A program made the translations under genes and the position numbers. From NCBI RefSeq assembly GCF_900142005.1, contig NZ_FQZL01000015.1:23578-87577 (forward strand): a DNA stretch of 64,000 nucleotides. The letters are read 5' to 3'. Below, piece after piece: positions 1-9,035 of this stretch. Numbering within the stretch: the stretch's first letter is position 1; every line of letters starts with the position of its first letter. The notes under the pieces are model-generated. The model did not search any database and was not told where the DNA came from. It saw nothing but the letters and a program-made list of their open reading frames with translations. This DNA is from Dethiosulfatibacter aminovorans DSM 17477 (lineage in GTDB: Bacteria; Bacillota; Clostridia; Tissierellales; Dethiosulfatibacteraceae).

Positions 1-105
1 ACTGTAGACGTTACAGTAAGAAGGCTCCGTGAAAAGATTGAAAACAAGGACGACAAATATATAATTACAAAAAGAGGTGTCGGCTACTACTTCAGGAGGA
101 TTTAA
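1..105 (+). CDS. walR: C-terminal end of an OmpR-family response regulator (WalR/YycF), truncated by the window edge
   Basis: The window opens inside a reading frame whose last 34 residues form the end of a winged-helix output domain: [14 protein letters not shown] followed by [10 protein letters not shown]. That is the recognition helix and C-terminal beta hairpin of OmpR/PhoB regulators. It stops at 103-105, two bases before the kinase gene. In Firmicutes the regulator directly upstream of a WalK kinase and the walH/walI genes is WalR, the essential cell-wall homeostasis regulator, so the identity rests on context as well as sequence. The receiver domain lies outside the window. Confidence 0.85.
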   Translation, partial: TVDVTVRRLREKIENKDDKYIITKRGVGYYFRRI

Positions 106-107
106 TA

Positions 108-1919
108 ATGTTTAAAAGCATCAGGTGGAGATTCACATTGATTTATTTTCTTCTTGTATTCATGGCAATGGCCATGGTTGGATTCTTCATTACGGATCAG
201 CTGGAAAAAATACAGCTTGACTCAATAACCGAATCCATGAAAAGCCATATATCCTCCATACTTGCAAGCTCTTCCCTTCTACAGGGAGAGGAATGGTCTG
301 AAAACAGCCAGCTCATCGACGAGTTGATAGAAAACAATGTTCAGATAGGCTACAACGAGAGCCTTTACATCATACTCAATGACAGTGCCAAAACAATAAT
401 TGCCAGTTCTGTCAGAAGTACTATGGGAGACAGTGCCTATGAAAGCAGGAGGATCGACAACCTTCTGGTTCTTGATTCCCTCAAGGGAGACATCGTAGAG
501 ACTATACCTTCAGAAGATTACGACCAGCCCGAAGGCAGGGTGAAGCATATGGCATATCCTGTAAACAACAAGGACGGGTCCATTGAAGGGATAATATATC
601 TTACCTACCAGTTGGACTCGGTGTATGAAACAATAGGCGAGACGACCATTATGCTCACAAGGGCTACAATGCTGGCCCTTTTTGTTACGGTCATTTTTGG
701 GTTTTTCCTGGCCAGGAGCATTACAGGGCCTATAAAGGATGTAACAAAAAAAGCAAGGGAGATGTCCAAGGGAAACTTTGACCAGGTTGTTGACGTCAGG
801 TCAAATGACGAAATAGGACAGCTTGCCATGATGTTCAACTTCCTGACGAAGGAACTGAAGAAGAACATATCAAGCCTGCACCAGGAAAAAAGCAAGATGG
901 AAACAACCTTCAACTATATGGCTGACGGAGTAATAACCTTTGACATGAAGGGCAGAATCATTCACGCCAATCCGGTTGCGAAGGAAATACTTGAAATAGA
1001 CGATGAAAAGGAAACTGACGGTAATGAGATATTGAGCAACCTGGATTATCAGCTGACCCGGGAGGCACTTGTGGAAAATGAGTTTTTGGGCAGCGCAATC
1101 ATAAATATCGATGACATGATATACAATATAAACTATGCTCCTTTCAAGAACGAGATGGAGGAAATAGGCGGAGTGATATTTGTCATGCAGGATATTACTG
1201 AGCAGCAAAGGCTTGATGACATGAGGAAGGAGTTTGTCGCCAATGTGTCCCATGAGCTTAAGACTCCTATAACAACAGTAAAAAGCTATACGGAGACGCT
1301 TCTTGGAGGAGCCCTTGAGGACAGGGAAACCGCTGAAAGCTTCTTGAATGTAATACTCAATGAGAGTGACAGGATGGACAGACTTGTCAAGGACCTTTTA
1401 AGGCTGTCCAGGATGGAATTCAAGCAGGCCAAATGGAACAAGGTACCCTTGCATCCATGTTCCGTACTGGAGGAGACTGTTGAGAAATTAAAGAACAGGG
1501 CTGAGGATAAAAATCAAAACCTTGTATTTGGCCGTTGTACAGAAGAAATTGAAGTCATGTTCGACAAGGATGGCCTCGAGCAGATATATCAGAATATCAT
1601 TGGGAATGCAATCAAGTATACTCCTGAAAACGGAGAGATAAAAATAGGTTGCCATGTTGAAGCGGATTTTGCAGTGGTTGAAATCGAGGACAATGGGATA
1701 GGAATACCTGAAGCGGATATAAAGAGGATTTTTGAAAGGTTCTATCGGGTTGACAAGGCAAGGTCCAGGGAAATGGGAGGCACGGGACTTGGGCTTGCAA
1801 TTACCAGACATATTGCTGAAGCCCATCATACAGTCATTGAGGTAGAAAGCTCCATGGACAAGGGGACGAGATTCAGGATAGTCATGCCTCTAAGTTCAAG
1901 AGGTGAGAAAAATGCATAA
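108..1919 (+). CDS. walK: Cell-wall sensor histidine kinase WalK (YycG/VicK)
   Basis: Membrane histidine kinase of 603 residues, expected to phosphorylate WalR in response to cell-wall/lipid II status. Order of parts: transmembrane helix about 8-28, an extracellular sensor region about 30-182, a second helix about 183-203, HAMP about 204-256, a PAS domain about 268-370, then the DHp helix with the phospho-acceptor His382 in FVANVSHELKTP. The ATPase domain shows the N box (NIIGNAIKYTP), the G1 box (DNGIGIP) and the G2 box (GGTGLGLAI). Two extracytoplasmic-sensor helices plus HAMP-PAS is the normal WalK architecture, and the length is typical. The gene starts two bases after walR and overlaps walH by eight bases, so translation is probably coupled. 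Confidence 0.95.
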   Translation: MFKSIRWRFTLIYFLLVFMAMAMVGFFITDQLEKIQLDSITESMKSHISSILASSSLLQGEEWSENSQLIDELIENNVQIGYNESLYIILNDSAKTIIASSVRSTMGDSAYESRRIDNLLVLDSLKGDIVETIPSEDYDQPEGRVKHMAYPVNNKDGSIEGIIYLTYQLDSVYETIGETTIMLTRATMLALFVTVIFGFFLARSITGPIKDVTKKAREMSKGNFDQVVDVRSNDEIGQLAMMFNFLTKELKKNISSLHQEKSKMETTFNYMADGVITFDMKGRIIHANPVAKEILEIDDEKETDGNEILSNLDYQLTREALVENEFLGSAIINIDDMIYNINYAPFKNEMEEIGGVIFVMQDITEQQRLDDMRKEFVANVSHELKTPITTVKSYTETLLGGALEDRETAESFLNVILNESDRMDRLVKDLLRLSRMEFKQAKWNKVPLHPCSVLEETVEKLKNRAEDKNQNLVFGRCTEEIEVMFDKDGLEQIYQNIIGNAIKYTPENGEIKIGCHVEADFAVVEIEDNGIGIPEADIKRIFERFYRVDKARSREMGGTGLGLAITRHIAEAHHTVIEVESSMDKGTRFRIVMPLSSRGEKNA

Positions 1920-3312
1920 GGAGAAGATTAAAAATCTTATTCTAATTCTTCTTGTAACCTTTGCAATATTTCTTTCTTCACAGGTTTGGCTCAAGTTTTC
2001 ATTTGAAAGATATAACAATGAGGTAAATGTGGAACTTCCCGAGTCAATATACCTTTGGGACAAGATCAGACCTGCGAAATACGTTCTTACAGACGGAAAA
2101 GAATACAGGATACATAATTCGGAGTGCTGTGAGGAAATATGGGATGTGTTTATAGAAAGCATTGGCGATATGGTCAGATATACAGAATTTGAAGGTGTCG
2201 CCGACGAGGAGAAGATTGAGAACAGAAACATAAGGATTGAGTTTGACAATCCTATTCCGGTTGTACTGTTTATAGAGGGAATGGAAACCAACAACAATAA
2301 GCTTCAAAGTCAGATCGGCAATGTAAAGTGGATTTCATACGACTTCGACCGAGACGAATTTCTGATAAATGACGGTAATGAAACCTATGGATTTACGATG
2401 GAATCAAATACGGAGGAACTTCTTGAAGCCTATGTCAAAGCTGTTTCATATGCAAGGGACAAATATGAGGGAACCTATGTATCGAACTATGGTTCCGACG
2501 AAATCCCCATTTCCACCAGTGAAGTGACCTTGAATCCCGTTTTTGTCAAATCGGAGATTGATATAGATGATACCGAGCAGATTGAAGAGATAGCAGAAAA
2601 CTATTTTGAGGAGAACTTTGACTATGTAAGGAAAAGCGTAGACAGCACCGGCAGCGTAAACTATATATATAAAAATGAAAAGGTGCTGAAAATCAACAAG
2701 GACGGATTGCTGGAATTTTACGATTCCATTGACAGCTCACTTGAAAGAAGCGATGTGTACGAGTCCTTCAAGGTCGCCTTGTCCTTTATGGATGATTTTC
2801 TTGGATTCCCTGAAAATGCCTATCTGAGCGAAGTGGAACTTTTCCAGAAGGACGGTGAATATGGATACAGCTATATCTTTTCCTACAACCTTCTTGACAA
2901 GCCAATAATCTTCAGTCAGGTAAGGGATGAAAAGGCCATACAGATAGACGTCTTTGGAAGCAAGGTTGTATTGTACAAAAGGTTCATAAGGGTTATGGAT
3001 GAATCAATGGAAGCAGCGATGAAAGAGGTTGAAGTGCTGTCGCCTGATGAAATAATCAGAAGAAACATAGACTTTGTAACCAGTCTTTACCTTGAAAGAA
3101 GCGGTGGAGGAGATGTTGAATTCGAATCTGTAAAAAGCCATATACTGAATTCCATCTACAACATAGAGCTTGCTTATTTTGACCCTTCGAGAAAATTGAA
3201 GGACCAGCTCTTGAGAACGGTATGGGTAATCAGGACAACGGACAGGCAGTATGTATTCAATGCCATATCGGGAGCTATAATTGAAGAAACCGTTGTGGAG
3301 CCGGAGGAATAA
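1912..3312 (+). CDS. walH: WalK regulatory protein WalH (YycH family)
   Basis: Bitopic membrane protein of about 466 residues. It has a short cytoplasmic N-terminus, one transmembrane helix (IKNLILILLVTFAIFLSSQVWL) and a large extracytoplasmic region. YycH proteins contact WalK in the membrane and tune its activity together with YycI. The ATG at 1912 is preferred because AGAGGTGAG lies five to six bases upstream; a GTG at 1903 in the same frame would add three residues. The start overlaps the end of walK (ATGCATAA). Sequence divergence in this family is high, so the call leans on length, topology and position between walK and walI. Confidence 0.85.
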   Translation: MHKEKIKNLILILLVTFAIFLSSQVWLKFSFERYNNEVNVELPESIYLWDKIRPAKYVLTDGKEYRIHNSECCEEIWDVFIESIGDMVRYTEFEGVADEEKIENRNIRIEFDNPIPVVLFIEGMETNNNKLQSQIGNVKWISYDFDRDEFLINDGNETYGFTMESNTEELLEAYVKAVSYARDKYEGTYVSNYGSDEIPISTSEVTLNPVFVKSEIDIDDTEQIEEIAENYFEENFDYVRKSVDSTGSVNYIYKNEKVLKINKDGLLEFYDSIDSSLERSDVYESFKVALSFMDDFLGFPENAYLSEVELFQKDGEYGYSYIFSYNLLDKPIIFSQVRDEKAIQIDVFGSKVVLYKRFIRVMDESMEAAMKEVEVLSPDEIIRRNIDFVTSLYLERSGGGDVEFESVKSHILNSIYNIELAYFDPSRKLKDQLLRTVWVIRTTDRQYVFNAISGAIIEETVVEPEE

Positions 3313-4128
3313 ATGGATTGGAACAAGGCTAAAACAATACTAATAATAGGCTTTATCATCATAGATGCCTTTCTTTTTACCCAGGTTTATGACATAGGGC
3401 CGGGTTTGGGAAAGGATGTATCTCCCGTAATACAGGTTTTGCAGGATCAAGGCATAACAATTGAAGCGGAAATACCTTCCGAACAGTTGTCTCTTCCACT
3501 TCTTGAAGTGGAATATGAAATCTATGACGGGGAAAGCTCTGAACTGGCGAAATTCCTGGGTGAGAATTTTTACGAAGTTAAAATCGATGAACACTACAGA
3601 AATGATGAAAGTGAAAATATTCAAATCAAGGATGGGAAAAAGCTTGTATACCAGCATAGGAAAACTGAAGCGGATTATGATCTTGACCTGGAAGAGGCAC
3701 ATGGTTATGTAGAAAGGTTTATTGAAGACTATTCCATGGATATGGATGGCTATGGAGAGTCCATTTACGTAAATGATAAGGGTGTTTACAATATTACTTA
3801 TCATGAAATGTACGGTGAATATTCCCTTGAGAACTCCTATATTACATTTATAGTTGATGGAAAGGGCGTGGCAGGATTTGAAGAGCAAAAAATAAATTCC
3901 GTCAAAGAAAGTCAAGGAACACTGGGCATGACAACGGGAGAAGAGGCGCTGCTGAGGCTCCTTAAACATGATGACATATGGGGATGCACATTAAAGGAAA
4001 TAAAAATCTGTTATTACGATGATGAAGCAGGGGAAGACTGGAAAAATATCGTAAAGGATACGGTGGATCCTACATGGAAGGCCGTTTTTGATGATGGTAT
4101 AATTAAATATTTGATAGAAACGGAATAA
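3313..4128 (+). CDS. walI: WalK regulatory protein WalI (YycI family)
   Basis: Protein of 271 residues with one N-terminal transmembrane anchor (AKTILIIGFIIIDAFLFTQVY) and an extracytoplasmic domain, as in YycI, which partners YycH to modulate the WalK kinase at the membrane. It begins directly after the walH stop, with GGAGGA inside the end of walH as ribosome binding site. It is the last gene before a repeat-bearing gap of about 230 bases upstream of murA, so the walRKHI operon may end or be processed there. Confidence 0.85.
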   Translation: MDWNKAKTILIIGFIIIDAFLFTQVYDIGPGLGKDVSPVIQVLQDQGITIEAEIPSEQLSLPLLEVEYEIYDGESSELAKFLGENFYEVKIDEHYRNDESENIQIKDGKKLVYQHRKTEADYDLDLEEAHGYVERFIEDYSMDMDGYGESIYVNDKGVYNITYHEMYGEYSLENSYITFIVDGKGVAGFEEQKINSVKESQGTLGMTTGEEALLRLLKHDDIWGCTLKEIKICYYDDEAGEDWKNIVKDTVDPTWKAVFDDGIIKYLIETE

Positions 4129-4197
4129 TTGTTGAAATGTTCATGCATTTATAATATGATTATTTCAGTGAAAATTATGAATACGACTGGATATAAT

Positions 4198-4217
4198 GCA
4201 GCGCAGCTGCTTTCTTG
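4198..4217 (+). repeat. Family A repeat, 3' end fragment
   Basis: GCAGC-gca-GCTGC followed by TTTCTTG repeats the third hairpin and terminal signature of the family A element that follows immediately at 4224-4337. It is either the remnant of a second copy or part of a tandem insertion. Confidence 0.6.
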
Positions 4218-4223
4218 CAGCTT

Positions 4224-4337
4224 AAGAAAGTTAAAAATGCATAATACCTTGAAGCGCTGGTATTATGCGGTCAAGGAAACTTTCTTTCGCGACTTAATAA
4301 ATGCTTGTGCATTTAACGCAGCATAGCTGCTTTCTTG
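4224..4337 (+). repeat. Family A dispersed three-hairpin repeat, copy 1 (walI-murA gap)
   Basis: Starts AAGAAAG and ends CTTTCTTG. Hairpin 1 has an outer stem GAAAGTT (4227-4233) with AACTTTC (4278-4284) and a perfect 10-bp inner stem GCATAATACC (4239-4248) with GGTATTATGC (4259-4268) closing the loop TTGAAGCGCT. A linker TTTCGCGACTTAAT follows. Hairpin 2 is AAATGC/GCATTT (4299-4314) and hairpin 3 is GCAGC/GCTGC (4318-4330). It matches the other copies in order and in linker sequence. Confidence 0.85.
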
Positions 4338-4364
4338 TCTGATAATAAATATAAGGATGGAATA

Positions 4365-5627
4365 ATGGCAAAACTAATCATTGAAGGTGGAAACAGACTA
4401 CAGGGAAAGGTTAATATCAGCGGATTCAAGAATGCTGCTCTGGCGATAATACCGGCGGCAATATTGACCGGCAGCAGCTGTACAATAGAAAATCTTCCTG
4501 TAATTCAGGATGTTCTTGTATACAGGGATATATTAAAGAAATTGGGAGCTGATGTGGAGGTTACAGATGATGGAATCATGAATGTTGATACGTCAAAAAT
4601 TACTGAATGCAACCTTCCGAACGGACTCACAAAAAAACTCAGGGCATCGTATTATCTTCTGGGAGCAGGTCTTGGCAGGTTCAAGGAGGTAGTAATATCC
4701 TATCCGGGAGGATGCGATATAGGTGTCAGGCCCATAGACCAGCATATCAAGGGACTTGAAGCCCTTGGAGCGAAGTTTTCAATTGAGGACAACCTTCTGA
4801 AGGTAAAGGCCGAGAAACTGGTTGGAAACAAGATCTATCTTGATGTTGTCAGCGTTGGAGCGACAATAAACATTATGATGGCTGCAATATTCGCAGAAGG
4901 TAAGACTGTAATAGAAAATGCGGCCAAGGAGCCACATGTGGTTGATACTGCCAACTTCCTCAATGCAATGGGTGCACATATCAGGGGAGCAGGTACTGAC
5001 GTGATCAGGATAACCGGAGTTGAAGAACTCCACGGTGGTACATACAGCGTAATTCCCGACCAGGTTGAAGCCGGCACATATATGATAGCTGCAGCTGTAA
5101 CAAAGGGAGACCTTATAATAAATAATATAATTCCCAAGCACCTTGAGCCCATTACGGCAAAACTCAAGGAAATGGGAATGGGAATAGAAGAATATGGAGA
5201 TTCTTTCAGGGTACACTATGAAAATGAACTTGTACCTGTAAACATCAAGACACTTCCATACCCTGGATTCCCTACAGATCTCCAGCAGCCAATGACTGTT
5301 CTTTTGTCACTTGTTGACGGAGACAGCATAGTAATCGAAAGCATATTTGAAAACAGGTTCAAGTATATCGACGAGCTTGTAAAGATGGGAGCCAATATAA
5401 AAGTTGATGGGAGAAAAGCGGTAATCAAAGGAGTGGAAAGCCTGAATTCCGCAGATGTATGGGCTACAGACCTGAGGGCGGGAGCTGCACTCATAGTTGC
5501 ATGCCTTGCAGCAGACGGCGTATCTACTGTACATGACATCTACCATGTGGACAGGGGATATGAATTCATAGAAAATAAATTCATGAACCTGGGTGCAAAA
5601 ATCAGAAGAGTAGAAGACGAAGAATAA
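4365..5627 (+). CDS. murA: UDP-N-acetylglucosamine 1-carboxyvinyltransferase (MurA)
   Basis: Cytosolic enzyme of 420 residues that transfers enolpyruvate from PEP to UDP-GlcNAc, the committed step of peptidoglycan synthesis and the fosfomycin target. The active-site loop [14 protein letters not shown] is present with Cys117 (Cys115 in E. coli numbering). N-terminal substrate-binding residues (GFKNAAL) and the C-terminal TDLRAGAAL segment are also typical. The ATG at 4365 follows AAGGATGGA; an in-frame ATG at 4335 lacks a good ribosome site and would run into the upstream repeat. Position between walI and walJ links wall precursor synthesis to the WalRK locus. Many Firmicutes carry two MurA types; only this one is in view. 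Confidence 0.95.
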   Translation: MAKLIIEGGNRLQGKVNISGFKNAALAIIPAAILTGSSCTIENLPVIQDVLVYRDILKKLGADVEVTDDGIMNVDTSKITECNLPNGLTKKLRASYYLLGAGLGRFKEVVISYPGGCDIGVRPIDQHIKGLEALGAKFSIEDNLLKVKAEKLVGNKIYLDVVSVGATINIMMAAIFAEGKTVIENAAKEPHVVDTANFLNAMGAHIRGAGTDVIRITGVEELHGGTYSVIPDQVEAGTYMIAAAVTKGDLIINNIIPKHLEPITAKLKEMGMGIEEYGDSFRVHYENELVPVNIKTLPYPGFPTDLQQPMTVLLSLVDGDSIVIESIFENRFKYIDELVKMGANIKVDGRKAVIKGVESLNSADVWATDLRAGAALIVACLAADGVSTVHDIYHVDRGYEFIENKFMNLGAKIRRVEDEE

Positions 5628-5638
5628 AGGATAATCAT

Positions 5639-6427
5639 ATGAGATTTTGTTCCCTTTTCAGCGGAAGCAGCGGAAACTGCAACTATATAGGTACTGAAAA
5701 TACAAGCATACTTGTAGATGCAGGACTCAGCGGCAAAAGAATACAGGGGGAAATGGCAAAGATTGAAGCCGATCCCAAATCCATAGATGGAATATTTGTC
5801 ACCCATGAGCATTCTGACCATATTCAGGGTGTTGGAGTACTGTCAAGGCGCTTTGACCTGCCTGTCTATGCATCCAAAAAGACATGGGATGCCATGATAT
5901 GCAAGCTGGGAAAGATAAAAGAAGAAAACATAAGATACATTGAGGCCGACAAGGCCGTGAACATAAAGGATTTGTCAATAACGCCCTTCAACATCAGCCA
6001 TGATGCAGTGGAGCCCTTCGGATTCAATATTACAGACGGAAGGAAGAAAATAAGCCTTCTTACGGATACAGGCTGCATCAACAGCTATATCAGGGACAGA
6101 GTGTTGGATTTCGATCTGCTCCTTTTGGAGACAAATCACGATGTGGAGCTTTTGAAAGTAGGGTCCTATCCATGGTCCCTGAAAAGAAGGGTCATGGGAG
6201 AATATGGACACCTTTCAAATGAAACTGCAGGTGAATTTCTAATAGATGTAATGAAGGGTGAAGGAGAATGTGTATACCTTGGTCATCTGAGCCAGGAGAA
6301 CAATTTTCCGGAGCTTGCAAAAAGAACCGTATCCAATATTCTTACAGAAAATAAAATTGAACTGAACCGGGAGATAATCCTGGAGATGACACACAGAGAC
6401 AGGTGCAGTTCCATAAAAGTACTGTAA
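5639..6427 (+). CDS. walJ: MBL-fold metallohydrolase WalJ (YycJ)
   Basis: Protein of 262 residues in the metallo-beta-lactamase fold. The metal-binding signature THEHSDH is at residues 55-61, with a further His in NISHDAVEPFG, Asp in LLTDTGCI, and late His residues in GHLS. YycJ/WalJ proteins resemble beta-CASP-less DNA/RNA nucleases and are conserved downstream of walRKHI; a nuclease role in replication-linked wall homeostasis has been proposed for the family. It lies 11 bases after murA and is followed by a terminator at 6478-6524. Confidence 0.9.
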   Translation: MRFCSLFSGSSGNCNYIGTENTSILVDAGLSGKRIQGEMAKIEADPKSIDGIFVTHEHSDHIQGVGVLSRRFDLPVYASKKTWDAMICKLGKIKEENIRYIEADKAVNIKDLSITPFNISHDAVEPFGFNITDGRKKISLLTDTGCINSYIRDRVLDFDLLLLETNHDVELLKVGSYPWSLKRRVMGEYGHLSNETAGEFLIDVMKGEGECVYLGHLSQENNFPELAKRTVSNILTENKIELNREIILEMTHRDRCSSIKVL

Positions 6428-6477
6428 TTCAGGTAGAATTAAGGAAATATCAATATCATTTAAATATAGACTTATTT

Positions 6478-6524
6478 TAGAAAACTTAAAACCATGCAGT
6501 TGGATTTTAAGTTTTCTTTCCTTA
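6478..6524 (+). terminator. Rho-independent terminator after walJ
   Basis: AGAAAACTTAAA pairs perfectly with TTTAAGTTTTCT around a 15-base loop, followed by TTCCTT. It separates the wal operon from the protease gene. Confidence 0.75.
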
Positions 6525-6552
6525 TGCAATATCTAATACAGGAGGTTTTGTA

Positions 6553-7821
6553 ATGAACAAAGGCGAATTTGAAGGAAAAACAAGCAAGGAAAATTCAGAA
6601 GAAATTCTGGAAGATGTATCTGAAGAAACTATTGGGGAATCAACCGAGGAAATCCATGGAGAACTGGCAAATGAACAGATGGCAGAATCTTATGGGCAAC
6701 CTTCTTACAGGAAAAAGGGATATGGCAGGAAGTATTTTTTTACAGCCCTGGCTGGAGCCCTGGCAGGTGTCATCATAGGTGGTCTTGGAGTATATTATTA
6801 TATTGATTCAAATATTGAAGAAATCAATGACAATCTGGGAATCGTAAAGGAAATAAATGTGGATACAAGCGACAATCTCTACTATGCATCGGCTGTTGCG
6901 GAAAAGTCCATGGATACGGTAGTGGGAATAGTCACTACCGAAAAGGTTAACAGCATGCTGTGGGGAACCCAGACATATGAAGGAATGGGTTCCGGAGTCA
7001 TAGTTGATTCCGACGGATATATACTGACAAACTCCCATGTCATTTCAGATGGCGATGCAGATACAATAAGAGTCAAGTTCATTGATGGTAGTGAATCTGC
7101 AGGAACTCTGCTGTGGAACAATTCCACCATCGACCTTGCCATAGTCAAGGTTGACAGAACAGGTCTTCCTGCAGCAGAGTTTGGAGATTCCGACGACCTG
7201 ATCATAGGAGAACCTGTAGTTGCAATAGGAAATCCTTTGAGCCTTGAACTGGACAGGACTGTAACAGCAGGTATAATCAGCGGCCTCAACAGGTCCATAC
7301 AGATAGATGAATATACTGTAATGGAACCTCTTATTCAAACGGACGCCTCCATAAATCCGGGAAACAGCGGCGGACCTCTTTTCAACTCTGAAGGACTGGT
7401 AATAGGAATCAATACTGCAAAGATGACTTCTGCCGAAGGACTTGGTTTCTCGATTCCCATCAACATGGCAAAGGGCATAATAGACGAAGTTATTGAAAAC
7501 GGAGAGGTGACGGACGTATATCTTGGAATCAAGGGTGTGGACGTGTCGGTATATGAAAAGCAGCTAAACGTCGACCTTACACCGGAATATGGAGTAGTGG
7601 TGGTTGAAATCTTCAAGGATTCGCCGGCGCAGACGGCAGGCCTCATGGCAGGAGACGTAATTCAGGAAATTGACGGGGAAGAGATTGACGACATGAGCGA
7701 TGTACAGAGGCAGCTTTTCAACTACAAGCCCGGAGACGAAGTCCTCATGAAAGTCATTAGAAATGGAGATGCAGTTGACCTTGAGCTGGTATTTCAGAAA
7801 AAACCTGATAATTTCAACTGA
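6553..7821 (+). CDS. htrA: Membrane-anchored HtrA/DegP-type serine protease with PDZ domain
   Basis: Protein of 422 residues. It has an acidic Glu/Ser-rich cytoplasmic tail (1-55), one transmembrane helix about residues 60-82 (FFTALAGALAGVIIGGLGV), a trypsin-like domain with catalytic His162 (TNSHVI), Asp194 (TIDLAIVKV) and Ser272 (NPGNSGGP), and a C-terminal PDZ domain about 320-415. HtrA proteases degrade or refold damaged proteins outside the membrane; the homologue in the Bacillus wal locus is HtrC/YyxA, matching this position. A strong AGGAGG lies seven bases before the ATG. Confidence 0.92.
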   Translation: MNKGEFEGKTSKENSEEILEDVSEETIGESTEEIHGELANEQMAESYGQPSYRKKGYGRKYFFTALAGALAGVIIGGLGVYYYIDSNIEEINDNLGIVKEINVDTSDNLYYASAVAEKSMDTVVGIVTTEKVNSMLWGTQTYEGMGSGVIVDSDGYILTNSHVISDGDADTIRVKFIDGSESAGTLLWNNSTIDLAIVKVDRTGLPAAEFGDSDDLIIGEPVVAIGNPLSLELDRTVTAGIISGLNRSIQIDEYTVMEPLIQTDASINPGNSGGPLFNSEGLVIGINTAKMTSAEGLGFSIPINMAKGIIDEVIENGEVTDVYLGIKGVDVSVYEKQLNVDLTPEYGVVVVEIFKDSPAQTAGLMAGDVIQEIDGEEIDDMSDVQRQLFNYKPGDEVLMKVIRNGDAVDLELVFQKKPDNFN

Positions 7822-7890
7822 TATGACATTTTAGATAATTATTAAATTAATTAAATCTTAAGATTGAAGTCATTAAATCATCACATTTGT

Positions 7891-7919
7891 TTGACATATG
7901 TCCTCGACAGGTTTATTAT
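7891..7919 (+). promoter_or_regulatory. Sigma-A promoter of the flavodoxin gene
   Basis: TTGACA (7891-7896), a 17-base spacer and TATTAT (7914-7919) lie about 30 bases upstream of the flavodoxin start at 7950. Confidence 0.75.
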
Positions 7920-7949
7920 ATAGTATGTATTAAAAGCTGGAGGATTTAC

Positions 7950-8444
7950 ATGAGTGGTGTTTTAGTGGTTTTCTATACAAGAAGCGGCAACAGCGAAAAA
8001 ATTGCACATGACATCTCGACAAAGCTCAATGGAGTAATAGATGAAATAACAATCGAAAAGGAATCAAAGGGTACTTACGGATTCCTGAAAAACATATTTG
8101 ATGCCTATTTTGAAAATACAGAAACTATCAAATATGAAATTGACCCAAAGGATTATACATCAATAGTAATAGTATCGCCTGTTATAGCAGGGAAGATACC
8201 TTCGGCAGTAAGGCAGTATGTTGCTGAAAACCTGGACAAGATGAAAAATTATGGATTCATAATGAACAGCAACTACACTATAAGCAAGAAATCATCCAAG
8301 AGATTCAGGGACCTCATGCCTGAAGCAATAGCTGATTTTGCAACAAAAAATACAGACATTGATTTTGAATTCTACTGCAAGAGCCTTGAGGATTTTGCAG
8401 ACAGGATCAGGATTGTAGTTGAAAAGGACGATCGTAGTGAATAA
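7950..8444 (+). CDS. Flavodoxin-family protein
   Basis: Protein of 164 residues with an FMN phosphate-binding loop at the N-terminus (VVFYTRSGNSEKIA) and the beta3-loop (SPVIAGKIPSAVRQYV) typical of flavodoxin/NAD(P)H-dependent FMN reductase-like proteins. It probably carries FMN and handles electrons in the cytosol; the partner is unknown. The ATG at 7950 has GGAGG six bases upstream, while an upstream in-frame start at 7887 would overlap the -35 box and is rejected. Its stop codon overlaps the next small gene. Confidence 0.8.
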   Translation: MSGVLVVFYTRSGNSEKIAHDISTKLNGVIDEITIEKESKGTYGFLKNIFDAYFENTETIKYEIDPKDYTSIVIVSPVIAGKIPSAVRQYVAENLDKMKNYGFIMNSNYTISKKSSKRFRDLMPEAIADFATKNTDIDFEFYCKSLEDFADRIRIVVEKDDRSE

Positions 8445-8604
8445 GGAAATCTTTTCATGTGAAGAACATATAGACATGGCAATAGACGATTATGTGAATT
8501 TTAACGGTGAAGCTCCCGAAGTATTAAGGCATTCGGGCAATAAATGCAAGTACTGCAGCAATGATGCAGTTTACATTGTAAAGCAGCCTGAGGATTTCAT
8601 ATAG
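8437..8604 (+). CDS. CxxH/CxxC small zinc-ribbon-like protein (YyzF type)
   Basis: Small protein of 55 residues starting at GTG 8437, with AAGGA upstream inside the flavodoxin gene (TTG at 8419 is an alternative). It contains CEEH near the N-terminus and CKYC about 30 residues later, exactly the CxxH...CxxC pattern of the small Firmicute family that includes B. subtilis YyzF, encoded close to the wal/htrC region. The four ligands suggest one bound zinc. Function is unknown. It overlaps the flavodoxin stop by eight bases, so co-expression is likely. Confidence 0.7.
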   Translation: MNKEIFSCEEHIDMAIDDYVNFNGEAPEVLRHSGNKCKYCSNDAVYIVKQPEDFI

Positions 8605-8640
8605 CATAAAATATTTATTGAATAAATTATATAATATTGC

Positions 8641-8669
8641 TTGCTTTAGCCGGCGGGTAATGATATAAT
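8641..8669 (+). promoter_or_regulatory. Promoter of rpsF-ssb-rpsR
   Basis: TTGCTT (8641-8646), a 17-base spacer ending TGA (extended -10) and TATAAT (8664-8669). The leader to the rpsF start is about 60 bases. Confidence 0.75.
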
Positions 8670-8732
8670 ATCAAAGCTTATATCCTTGCTCTTTTGAAAA
8701 AAAGGGCCAAAGTCCAAAAGGAGGTGAAAACA

Positions 8733-9020
8733 TTGAACAAGTACGAAGGAGTTTTTATACTTTTCCCAAATCTTGAGGAAGAAGTAAGAAATGCTGAACT
8801 TGACAAACTTAAGAAAATCATAGCTGATTACGAAGGTACTGTTGAAAATGTTGATGAATGGGGTCAGAAGAGGCTTGCTTATGAAATTAAGAAGACTAAA
8901 GAAGGCTACTACACAATCATTAACTTTACAGCAAAACCTGAAGTTGTAAAAGAGCTTGAGAGAGTTTGTGGAATCAACGAGAAAATGTTGAGACATATGA
9001 TAATCAGAGACGAAAAATAG
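8733..9020 (+). CDS. rpsF: 30S ribosomal protein S6
   Basis: Protein of 95 residues beginning at TTG 8733 (NKYEGVFILFPNLEEE), eight bases after a strong AGGAGGTG; the upstream in-frame extension is not conserved in S6. The fold motifs IADYEGTVENVDEWGQKRLAYEI and GYYTIINF are typical. S6 binds 16S rRNA with S18, and rpsF-ssb-rpsR is a classical operon linking translation and DNA replication, often feedback-controlled by an S6:S18 complex on the leader. No clear S6:S18 leader hairpin was identified here. Confidence 0.95.
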   Translation: MNKYEGVFILFPNLEEEVRNAELDKLKKIIADYEGTVENVDEWGQKRLAYEIKKTKEGYYTIINFTAKPEVVKELERVCGINEKMLRHMIIRDEK

Positions 9021-9035
9021 ACAGGGGTAGCAGAT

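Noticed and set aside
3340..3969. 209-codon minus-strand frame opposite walI
   Set aside because: Antisense shadow; walI has conserved position, ribosome site and topology.
4129..4326. Plus-strand 65-codon frame after walI
   Set aside because: It runs through the family A repeat, has no ribosome site, and its bases are explained by the hairpin structure.
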